This document shows positions 17,301 to 25,322 of a DNA stretch of 64,000 bases, piece by piece. The translations under genes and the position numbers were made by a program. Under the pieces are notes generated by a model that ran no database searches, was not told where the DNA came from, and saw only the letters and a program-made list of their open reading frames with translations. The stretch is from SVEL01 sp045125245 (GTDB lineage Bacteria; Bacillota; Clostridia; Lachnospirales; Lachnospiraceae): the NCBI GenBank assembly GCA_045125245.1, contig JBGVNF010000136.1:21694-85693 (forward strand), in the 5' to 3' direction. The stretch's first letter is position 1. Each line of letters starts with the position of its first letter.

Positions 17301-17361
17301 GGTTTGTGATGTTTGCTTAGTGTAGAAACTAGCTTACTATACTAACCAAACAACACAAATC
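17301..17361 (+). promoter_or_regulatory. Long imperfect hairpin between pilD and pilMN
   Basis: Arms 17301-17325 and 17337-17361 pair over about 25 positions with only two or three mismatches (for example GTTTG with CAAAC, TTAGTGTAG with CTATACTAA). No T-run follows. With the hairpin at 15850 it brackets pilA-pilD. RNA processing or partial termination is inferred. Confidence 0.55.
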
Positions 17362-17424
17362 ATAAGAAATTAAGTAAAAATGCAGCTGCATTGTAGTTGC
17401 GGTTAGATAAAGGAGGAGAAATAG

Positions 17425-19038
17425 ATGGCAAATATTATTACAGCCACTATAGGCACAACTAAACTTAAGATGTGTGAGCTTGACTGTACAAAGACACAGC
17501 CTTATATTGAGAAGGCGGTGACAGTTGACTTGCCACAGGGTTATGCCAGCGATGGAAGACTCTTGGATATTGATGGGTTAACAGCGTTAATTAAAGATGT
17601 TCTCATAAGAGAGAATATGGAAGCTAAGGAGATTACCTTTGTACTTAAGTGTAGCAAGGTAGTATATAAGGAGGTATATACACCTGTACTTAAAGGAAAG
17701 AAACTTAAGGAATTTATCGCAGCCAATGCTTCTGATTATTTTCCAATGGATATAAACGATTATATAATCGCAGATAAAATCATATCTACTGTAGAAGCTG
17801 AGGACCAAAAACAGTTAAGAGTGGGTCTTTATGCAGCTGCTAAGGAGACAGTAGAAGCATACTATAAGCTAGCTGAAAAGTTAGGACTTACTATAAAGAA
17901 TATAGAAAGTTATAACAATGCGACAGTATCATTCTTAGGTAGACAGGTAGAAGCAGAGACATCTGTAGTTATCTACGTACATGATGACTCTACTACAGTA
18001 AATATTTATAAGAATAATATCTTGGAGCTTCAGAGAAACGTTCCATATGGTAGAGATTTAGTAGTTAAATCAGTAATGGAAAATATGGAAATTAGCGAGG
18101 AAGAGGCAGGAAACTTACTTAGAACAAAGGGTCTTATCCATAGTACTTTTGATGGTCATACTATTACAGAATCTTTAAGATATTTTGTAAATGGTATCAT
18201 CAGAGTAGTAGATTATTATACATCTAGAAGTGCTGATAATACTATAGAGAAGGTATACCTTACAGGTGAAGCTATGAACATCTTAGGTTTAGAGAGCTTA
18301 CTTGTAAATGAGTTCTTCCATAACACAGAACAGATTAAGAAGTTTAGATATATCGGTGTGGCTTCAAACTTTAGATTCGAAGCTAGCATGATTGCTAAAT
18401 ATATTTCTTGTGTAGGCGGTATCTATGACCCAGTACATTTCCAATCAGACATAGAATTACAAAAGAAAAAGAATGACAGAAGTAATGCATATCTTTTAAT
18501 AGGTCTTATAGCATCACTTGTAGTTGGTATTGTTATGATAGGTTTTCCGTTCTTAGAAAGACTTACATATAAGAATGACATAGATACTAAGAAGACACAG
18601 ATAGAAGGTTTAAAGAGTGTAGAGATAATAGTTGACGATTATTATAATTCAGCAGATAAGGTAAAGGATGTCACAAATTTTGTTAACATGACAGCAAGCC
18701 CTAATGATTATATTTTAGAGCTGATTAAGTCCTTAGAGAAGGGAATGCCTTCTCATATTTCTATTAAATCATTATCTATCAATAATGGACAGGTAAGTAT
18801 TGCTGCAACTACTAGCACAAAACAGACGGTGGCTAAGTTTATTACACAGTTAAAGGCTATGCCAGGTATACAGAATCCTGCAGTGCCAAGTTGTGCAGAG
18901 TCAAAGGATGGATATGGTGTTATAACAACTACTTTTAGTGTGTCATTTACATTTAATGCAGATATCGTTAAATATTTAGAAGATAAGCCTATAGAAGGTG
19001 AAGAAAACAGTGAAGCTACAGAAGAGGAGGTAGAGTAA
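17425..19038 (+). CDS. PilM-PilN fusion, type IV pilus alignment complex
   Basis: Residues 1-350 have the actin-like fold of PilM (start ANIITATIGTTKLKMCEL, repeats of the ATPase-like core, ending in YISCVGGIYD). They continue without a stop into a transmembrane helix (about 355-377) and then a PilN-like part: a coiled coil and a ferredoxin-like domain (KSLEKGMPSHISIKSLSI...). In most bacteria these are two proteins, the cytoplasmic PilM binding the short N-terminal tail of the membrane protein PilN; here they form one 537-residue chain with an acidic end. AAAGGAGGAG precedes ATG 17425. The next gene starts one base after its stop, as pilO follows pilN elsewhere. The fusion reading is strong from order and topology; fold assignments are by eye. 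Confidence 0.8.
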   Translation: MANIITATIGTTKLKMCELDCTKTQPYIEKAVTVDLPQGYASDGRLLDIDGLTALIKDVLIRENMEAKEITFVLKCSKVVYKEVYTPVLKGKKLKEFIAANASDYFPMDINDYIIADKIISTVEAEDQKQLRVGLYAAAKETVEAYYKLAEKLGLTIKNIESYNNATVSFLGRQVEAETSVVIYVHDDSTTVNIYKNNILELQRNVPYGRDLVVKSVMENMEISEEEAGNLLRTKGLIHSTFDGHTITESLRYFVNGIIRVVDYYTSRSADNTIEKVYLTGEAMNILGLESLLVNEFFHNTEQIKKFRYIGVASNFRFEASMIAKYISCVGGIYDPVHFQSDIELQKKKNDRSNAYLLIGLIASLVVGIVMIGFPFLERLTYKNDIDTKKTQIEGLKSVEIIVDDYYNSADKVKDVTNFVNMTASPNDYILELIKSLEKGMPSHISIKSLSINNGQVSIAATTSTKQTVAKFITQLKAMPGIQNPAVPSCAESKDGYGVITTTFSVSFTFNADIVKYLEDKPIEGEENSEATEEEVE

Positions 19039-19039
19039 T

Positions 19040-20167
19040 ATGTCAGATAGAGATAAGAAATTACTTATTGGATTACTTATAATTGTCATCCTCGGTGGTT
19101 CATGGTGGTTATCAGGTAAGATTAAGACAGAAAATGAAACGTATAAGACAGAGCTTAGTGAATTAAAGGTCAGATACAATGATTTAGAGGCTAAGAATGC
19201 TTACAGAGCTACATATCAGAAGGATACAGAGACTAATACTACATTATTTAATAAGGTAATGTCAGATTTTAATACATCTCTTAGCCAGGAGCAGACATTG
19301 CTATTCTTTACAGCAGTAGAAAAGAATACAGGTGTATGGCTTAGCCAGACAAGTCTTGGTACAGTATCACAGGTATATTCATTTGGAAAGCTTGGTTCAA
19401 GTAATCCAAGTAAGAGAGGACAGAAGGTATATGATACGGATAATGTAGGTATAACTACAACCTCTAACGTATCATACCAGTGTACATATGAACAGCTTAA
19501 GAATGTTCTTACATATTTAAGAGAACAGGGCAAGAAGGTTACTATTAACAGTATGTCATATTCCTATGCAGCAACTACAGATATGGTATCTGGAACAATG
19601 GCGCTTACATTCTATGCTATTCAAGGTAGTGACAGACCACCTATGAATACAGATATTAAGGATGTATTTGTAGGAACTGATAATATCTTTAATTCGAGCA
19701 CATTTGTACCAGGTGGTGCAGAGTCATCTTACAAGGATATGATATTAACAAATTATGATTTATATCTTATCGTAAATAGAACAGGTGCAGATAAGGATTC
19801 AGTAATCTGTGGACAGTCAGGTGATATAACAAACCAGACAGTTGCTAGTTCAAATTCTGGTGGTATTGAGAATGTCACAATTAAGATAACTGGTACAGAA
19901 GGAAACTACAAGGTAAGTTATCAGGTAGGTAATAGTCAGTACCCAGTAGAAAATTATGCAGAAGGTGCTCCATTTATATGTGGCAATGCTATTGATTTAT
20001 TAATTATTAGTAGCGAAAGAGGAATTGAAAACGATACATCGGAGATTAACTTATTTATTAAGAATGAATCGGATTTAGCAGTAAATGCAGCTATTGTCAA
20101 TGACGATGTAGAAAATCCAAGAATTAATATTAATAACGTAGAAGGTGCAGTGACTTTCTATCAGTAA
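19040..20167 (+). CDS. pilO: PilO-like pilus alignment protein
   Basis: A bitopic membrane protein: short cytoplasmic start, one transmembrane helix (about 7-26, LLIGLLIIVILGGSWWLSG), a coiled coil (about 27-70), then a mixed alpha/beta domain, as in PilO, partner of PilN. It is 375 residues, clearly longer than usual PilO (about 200); the extra C-terminal 170 residues have no recognised domain. Position immediately after the PilMN gene and translational coupling (one-base gap) support the call. No PilP or PilQ follows, as expected for a cell without an outer membrane. Confidence 0.75.
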   Translation: MSDRDKKLLIGLLIIVILGGSWWLSGKIKTENETYKTELSELKVRYNDLEAKNAYRATYQKDTETNTTLFNKVMSDFNTSLSQEQTLLFFTAVEKNTGVWLSQTSLGTVSQVYSFGKLGSSNPSKRGQKVYDTDNVGITTTSNVSYQCTYEQLKNVLTYLREQGKKVTINSMSYSYAATTDMVSGTMALTFYAIQGSDRPPMNTDIKDVFVGTDNIFNSSTFVPGGAESSYKDMILTNYDLYLIVNRTGADKDSVICGQSGDITNQTVASSNSGGIENVTIKITGTEGNYKVSYQVGNSQYPVENYAEGAPFICGNAIDLLIISSERGIENDTSEINLFIKNESDLAVNAAIVNDDVENPRININNVEGAVTFYQ

Positions 20168-20202
20168 ATAAAAGAAATATAAAAATAGGTGGTGACGTAG
20201 CT

Positions 20203-21366
20203 ATGGTAAAAAACTTTAGAGGAAAAAAACTGAATAATAAAGGTATGTCGTTAATCGAGGTAATGGTTACCATAGCTATGATTATCATTATGGCAGGTCC
20301 ACTTATAAACGGATTTTTAAATGCCATGGGAGTAAATAGCCATGCTAGAGAGATACAGAATGGAACTACTGTAGGTCAGGATATGGTAGAAAAATTTAAA
20401 GCCTTAACTATCAAAGAGCTTACAGATGAGACTTCACCATATTATTCGTATCTTAAAGAAAGTGGCGGAACTGATGGAATATATAAATTTGAAAATATTC
20501 CAGTAACAGGAGCAAATAAAGAGAAGTTTAAGATTGATATCACTTTAGATCCTAATGCATATATACCAGACGGTGAAGCAGGTGGAAAAGTAGAAGTAAA
20601 TAATGTAAATATTCCAGGTATGTCAAGCCTTTATGGCTCAAATAGTGTAATGTTATATAAGCAGTATGTAGCATTTGATGATAAATTAAAGGAACTATTT
20701 GCAGGTAAATTAGATGAAGATATTGTTAACAATATATATCAGCCAGCATATAGAAAATATGTTTCAAAAAGAACTGATATAGATATAAATCGTACATTTA
20801 ATACGGCTTTAAATAAATTTGAATATGATATTACTATGACGATGAAATATACATATTTTGATGTGACTAATGTAGCGGAAGCTGCTGAGACAAGATATAT
20901 AGAGGATATAACATTTTCAGCGACGGAAGCCCATAATATGTTTTTGATTTGTCCAGTATTTGATTTATATACATATGACCCACAATTATACGGAAATTCA
21001 TATTGTACTGATCTTATAGATATAGAATATGTATTTAGTGATGATTATGTTAATGTAGTTAATTTTTATATTGCAGAGCAGAATTCTAAGAATCAGAGAG
21101 CAGAATATGCAAGCTATAATCAGAAAATAGATCCTATGAATGTGCGGGTAAATACTTGTGCACTTAGTACATTTAGAGTAAATAATACACAGGATCCAGT
21201 TCTTAAGCTTTACACAAATGTAGGTGTGCTTACAGATTCGATAACAGATTCGACAGATTTAACATATATTGCGGAAAATACAGGAAATGAATTATATACA
21301 ATGACAGTAAAGGTAAAGCTAGATGATAAGGTTGTCGCTGATTTTACTTCGGCGAAGGCTAATTAG
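20203..21366 (+). CDS. Minor pilin (type IV pilin N-terminus)
   Basis: Begins with a prepilin leader ending KKLNNKG, then mature MSLIEVMVTIAMIIIMAGPL: PilD site after Gly and Glu at mature position 5, followed by the hydrophobic helix that embeds in the pilus core. The remaining 350 residues are a large soluble domain with no recognised family, much bigger than a major pilin. AGGTGG precedes ATG 20203. By order it could fill the I-like or V-like role in a pilus-initiating tip complex; that part is inferred. Confidence 0.8.
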   Translation: MVKNFRGKKLNNKGMSLIEVMVTIAMIIIMAGPLINGFLNAMGVNSHAREIQNGTTVGQDMVEKFKALTIKELTDETSPYYSYLKESGGTDGIYKFENIPVTGANKEKFKIDITLDPNAYIPDGEAGGKVEVNNVNIPGMSSLYGSNSVMLYKQYVAFDDKLKELFAGKLDEDIVNNIYQPAYRKYVSKRTDIDINRTFNTALNKFEYDITMTMKYTYFDVTNVAEAAETRYIEDITFSATEAHNMFLICPVFDLYTYDPQLYGNSYCTDLIDIEYVFSDDYVNVVNFYIAEQNSKNQRAEYASYNQKIDPMNVRVNTCALSTFRVNNTQDPVLKLYTNVGVLTDSITDSTDLTYIAENTGNELYTMTVKVKLDDKVVADFTSAKAN

Positions 21367-21391
21367 CAGGTTAATAGATAGGAGATTGATT

Positions 21392-24037
21392 ATGGGAAAA
21401 TTTAAAGCGAAAAAACTTAATAATCAGGGTTCGACATTTATATTAGCCCTTCTAGTTATTACGCTTCTTACTACATTAGCACTCGCGCTTGCAAATGCTT
21501 CTCTAGGCAATATGACTATGAAGAGCATAGACAGAGGAGCAAAGAGAACATTTTATACAGCAGAGACATTGCTTGATGAGATAAGAGCTGGTATAGGATA
21601 TGCTAGTGTAGATGATTTGGCTCTTGCTTATGAGGCTGTTGTGACTGATTTGATAGACTATAATGGTATGGGTACACCAACAGTAGTTGACAATACAGCG
21701 GCAAATACACAACTTAGAGAGAAATATATTGATAATGTGCTTAATACCGTTGTAGGAAATGAGCTTACATTTGGTGCAGCTGATAACGTGACATCAGCAG
21801 GACATCACAATGTAGCTAATATAAATGAAAAGGCGAAGGAATATATACAAAGCTTTATCGCATATGAAGATATGGCTGAGGTTAAGACAGTTGGAACAGT
21901 AAGAGCGTGTAAGAATGGTACATCAGGATATATGGTAGTTATAGAGGATGTATCAGTGGGATACAAGCAGGAAAAGGCGGGAGAGATATACTTTGCCGAC
22001 ATTACTGCTGATTTGGAAATTGAATTTCCTAACATGATGGTAGATTTTACAACGACTAATAAGCTTAACGATTTTATAAATTACAGTGTAATAGCTGATA
22101 ACAGTTTAACCATAGCCGGTCAGACTGTAAATGTGAATGCATCAGCATATGCAGGTAATATGATAGACATTGCACCTTCGGATTTAGCAGGTGCAGATGT
22201 AGTGTTTGAGCCAGAAGCAGGTACATCGACAAATATTAATGTTATCTGCGGTGGAGACCCACATTCTTTAAGTGGTACTATAAGAGTGGGTGGCAATGCA
22301 GCAGTTAAGTCAAAGGCAAGATTTGCTGGGGCAAATATATGGTGTACAAATATAGCTACCAGAAGAACCTTTGGTGAAGGCGATAGAGATGAAGCTACAG
22401 CAGGTGCTATTATAGAAATAGCAGATAATTGTTATACATATGTGAAGGATGATTTTTCAGTAGATGCTAGAAACAGTAGTGTAACTCTTGGTGGAGAATA
22501 CTACGGATATATGTATGATGGTAGAGATGCAGCAGGACATTTAGCTAGTAGTGCTATTATAGTAAATGGTAAGAATTCAAACGTTTCTATCACAGCTAAG
22601 AAGCTTTTTATAGGTGGTAGAGCGTATGTAGATGTAACTGGTGCAGAATCGTATATGACAGGAGAGGCTCTTGGACTGAAGGGTGATCAGGAGATTTATC
22701 TTGTACCATCTACGTTTTTAGGAGGAAATCCGAACCCAATGTCAGCAGATATGTGGGAGGATTTTTCAGGTGAGGTAATGGAAGAAACGACGGAACCTGA
22801 GACAGAGACAGAAGAACCAACAACAGAAGAGCCAACAACGGAAGAACCGACAACGGAGGAACCAACGACAGAGGAACCAACGACAGAACGAGAAACTGAG
22901 TGGTGGGAAAATTGGCCATTTTTTCCATTCCCTGGTGGTGGGCATGGTCATCATAGTGTAAATGGTGGAATAGGCATAAATAATTACGCATATTCTCGTA
23001 TATCACCACGAATGATAAAGAGATTTGATGCATCAGCAGTGGTTATTCCAGAGGATTACTTTGCTAAGTCGTATTTAAATCCATCTGTTCCATATGTTAC
23101 ACGTAGGGTTGGTGATTTAGTATATGTATACTGGAACTTTAAGGATAAAGCATCTTCTGCAAAGTATGTGAGAGATGTTTTAAATGGAAAAGACATAGAA
23201 TTAAAGAATAAGTTAAATCAGTACACAAAGAATTTATTCAGTGATTCAAGCTCATTTGTAAAGATAGATACAGAAGCATCTAATATATATGCGACAGGTG
23301 TATTTATGGAGGCTACAGGTGGTGTGACAGGCGATGCTACTAGCCATACAGATGCGGCAGGTGTTATGCCAGAAGTATTGTTTACACAGAATTCTTTAGA
23401 TTACAGAAATCGTTATGAGATATTTACACATCTTTTAGTTTCAATTCCTTGGGAACATGAAAGTGCAAGATATTATGTAATGAATTCAGCTACAGCGCTT
23501 GAGCAGCTTAGAGATTTTGTCACAGATGGAAGTGAACTCACACAGACAAGTATTATCAATAATATTGTTGATAGAATACTGATGGAAGGTGATGAGTACA
23601 ATGAAAATGCTGAATATTATGTATATCAGCCAAGTGGAGCTGAGGGAAGAAATTTAATCAAGATGATTAAAAATAATATTGGTACATATACTGTTCCAGA
23701 GGATGTCGATGGTGGTATTATCATTTGCGCAGGTAATATAGAATTAGATCATGATTTTGATGGTTTATTGTTAGCTGGTGGTGATATCAAAATTACAGGT
23801 AATGCAAGACTTACTACGGACCCAGTTATGATTGAAGATTTGATACTTGGCTATGAAGAATTTGTGGATCATGATGATAATAGAGTGTCATATGAAGAGT
23901 CTACACCGTTTAAACAGTATTTCTATGCGTATAAGCTTGGTGCGATTATAGAGGATAGTCGTGAAAGTATAAAGATTGAAGATTTAAATTACAAGGATTT
24001 AGTATGCTTTAATAATTGGAGAAAGTATGAAGATTAA
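21392..24037 (+). CDS. Large PilX/GspK-like minor pilin with beta-helix-like regions and TTEEP repeats
   Basis: 881 residues. Leader KAKKLNNQG is followed by STFILALLVITLLTTLALAL, a pilin-type helix that lacks Glu5, the hallmark of K-type pseudopilins and PilX, which cap the tip and cannot be extended beneath in the usual way. The body contains repetitive Gly/Val/Ile-rich strands (around residues 285-420, and again near 785-815: GGIIICAGNIELDHD) that look like a beta-helix, and a linker of five TTEEP-type repeats (about 472-500) followed by a His/Gly-rich patch GGGHGHHSVNGG. ATG 21392 is chosen for GGAG seven bases upstream and correct leader length. Its stop overlaps the next start by 11 bases. 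A tip-display role is inferred. Confidence 0.75.
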   Translation: MGKFKAKKLNNQGSTFILALLVITLLTTLALALANASLGNMTMKSIDRGAKRTFYTAETLLDEIRAGIGYASVDDLALAYEAVVTDLIDYNGMGTPTVVDNTAANTQLREKYIDNVLNTVVGNELTFGAADNVTSAGHHNVANINEKAKEYIQSFIAYEDMAEVKTVGTVRACKNGTSGYMVVIEDVSVGYKQEKAGEIYFADITADLEIEFPNMMVDFTTTNKLNDFINYSVIADNSLTIAGQTVNVNASAYAGNMIDIAPSDLAGADVVFEPEAGTSTNINVICGGDPHSLSGTIRVGGNAAVKSKARFAGANIWCTNIATRRTFGEGDRDEATAGAIIEIADNCYTYVKDDFSVDARNSSVTLGGEYYGYMYDGRDAAGHLASSAIIVNGKNSNVSITAKKLFIGGRAYVDVTGAESYMTGEALGLKGDQEIYLVPSTFLGGNPNPMSADMWEDFSGEVMEETTEPETETEEPTTEEPTTEEPTTEEPTTEEPTTERETEWWENWPFFPFPGGGHGHHSVNGGIGINNYAYSRISPRMIKRFDASAVVIPEDYFAKSYLNPSVPYVTRRVGDLVYVYWNFKDKASSAKYVRDVLNGKDIELKNKLNQYTKNLFSDSSSFVKIDTEASNIYATGVFMEATGGVTGDATSHTDAAGVMPEVLFTQNSLDYRNRYEIFTHLLVSIPWEHESARYYVMNSATALEQLRDFVTDGSELTQTSIINNIVDRILMEGDEYNENAEYYVYQPSGAEGRNLIKMIKNNIGTYTVPEDVDGGIIICAGNIELDHDFDGLLLAGGDIKITGNARLTTDPVMIEDLILGYEEFVDHDDNRVSYEESTPFKQYFYAYKLGAIIEDSRESIKIEDLNYKDLVCFNNWRKYED
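22814..22889 (+). repeat. Tandem 15-base repeats encoding TTEEP
   Basis: About five imperfect 15-base units reading ACAACGGAAGAACCG with synonymous changes. They encode a flexible Thr/Glu/Pro linker in the large minor pilin. Confidence 0.85.
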
Positions 24038-24605
24038 AAAATCAGAACGAAAACTGAATAATAAGGGTTTTTCACTGATAGAGCTCATAGTGACTATGGC
24101 TATTATGATTATAATGGTTGTAGCAGCTACAGTTACAGTTTCTATGCTAGATAGCTCATATGCAGAGGATGCAGAACGCGGTATAAAGGATTATATCGCT
24201 ATGGGCAGAACCAAAAGTATGAGCGTATCGGCTAAGGATTGGTATGTCACAGTGGCTAAGGAAGACTCAGTTTACTATGTTTATCTATACAAGTGTGTAG
24301 AAGAGAAGGTTACTGTAGATGGTGTAGAAACTACTGAAGATAAGGTATATTTAATCGAGAAAGAAGAGCTTGGAAAAAAAGTCGACATAGAGTTTGGTAC
24401 ATCTTCAGATAGCACAAATGATATTACATCTACAAATAAATTGGAATTACATTTTGATGCGGCTACAGGAAAGATAAAACAAGCAACATTAGGTCCTAGT
24501 AATCTATCGGTAACAGGTGGTATAGGATATTTTAAAATAGCTAGAAATAATTACGTGATTAACTTAAAGGTATTTTTCAATACTGGCAAGTGTGAAAGAG
24601 AGTAG
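24027..24605 (+). CDS. Minor pilin, GspH/FimT-like
   Basis: 192 residues. The leader ends RKLNNKG and the mature protein starts FSLIELIVTMAIMIIMVVAA, with Glu5. The following helix continues into DAERGIKDYIAMGRTKSMSVS, resembling the GspH/FimT helix, then a beta-rich domain. The start ATG overlaps the end of the previous gene by 11 bases and GGAGAAAG lies upstream, so the two are translationally coupled. It likely belongs to the tip-initiation set with its neighbours. Confidence 0.82.
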   Translation: MKIKKSERKLNNKGFSLIELIVTMAIMIIMVVAATVTVSMLDSSYAEDAERGIKDYIAMGRTKSMSVSAKDWYVTVAKEDSVYYVYLYKCVEEKVTVDGVETTEDKVYLIEKEELGKKVDIEFGTSSDSTNDITSTNKLELHFDAATGKIKQATLGPSNLSVTGGIGYFKIARNNYVINLKVFFNTGKCERE

Positions 24606-24608
24606 CTT

Positions 24609-25313
24609 ATGAGGAATAAAGGTTTTTCTTTAATTGAATTAGTTGTAGCTATAGGTGTAGGTTCTATAGTTCTTCTTATGGTATCTGTTATGCTCGTTCG
24701 AGGAACAAGCTTATTTAGATCAGAGAATAATGAAGTGAATATGAGAAATGACTATCAGGTAATTCGTAATCAGCTAGATCAGACTTTGATGGAAGCCAAG
24801 ACAGTGATTATAGAAAAGCAAGAGGTTGCAGAACAAGCAGATGATGATATAGTAATTTATACTGGTAATATTGATTTGGAAAGTGAGAATAGAAGCTTTG
24901 TATTATCAGGAGCTCAAACTACTGAAAAGGTTATTTTTTATGATGTAAGTGAGAATAGCTTATATATAGCAAATTCTTATGATGCTCTTTACAACTCGGC
25001 ATTGGATGATGGAAAATTATCAGAAGGATATAAAATAAGTGATATAGTAACTGATTTCAAGATTGAATTTATATCAGATAATACAACACAAAGAACCGAG
25101 ATAGATAGAGACGGAAGCAGGAAAACATATTATGTTAATCCTGTAAGAGTTAATATTACACTTACATTAGAAAATGGTGAAAAAAATGATGTGGCATCGA
25201 CTTTTACAGTAAATCTTAGAAATAAGTTAAGTCATATTGCTATATATCAAAATGCTGGTGGCATTAAGGCAAAGTTATCGTCACAAACTGTTACTGAATA
25301 CAGGGTAAAGTAG
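24609..25313 (+). CDS. Minor pilin, PilW/GspJ-like
   Basis: 234 residues with a very short leader (MRNKG) and mature FSLIELVVAIGVGSIVLLMV including Glu5. After the helix comes RNDYQVIRNQLDQTLMEAKT, the pattern of PilW/GspJ pseudopilins, then a beta-rich domain. It starts three bases after the previous stop. Four minor pilins in a row here match the H/I/J/K set that starts pilus assembly and forms the tip. Confidence 0.8.
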   Translation: MRNKGFSLIELVVAIGVGSIVLLMVSVMLVRGTSLFRSENNEVNMRNDYQVIRNQLDQTLMEAKTVIIEKQEVAEQADDDIVIYTGNIDLESENRSFVLSGAQTTEKVIFYDVSENSLYIANSYDALYNSALDDGKLSEGYKISDIVTDFKIEFISDNTTQRTEIDRDGSRKTYYVNPVRVNITLTLENGEKNDVASTFTVNLRNKLSHIAIYQNAGGIKAKLSSQTVTEYRVK

Positions 25314-25322
25314 AGGTGTATC

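Noticed and set aside
22710..23033. 107-residue minus-strand frame opposite the TTEEP repeats
   Set aside because: It is the mirror of a low-complexity repeat inside a real gene; Leu/Val-rich translation is a by-product.
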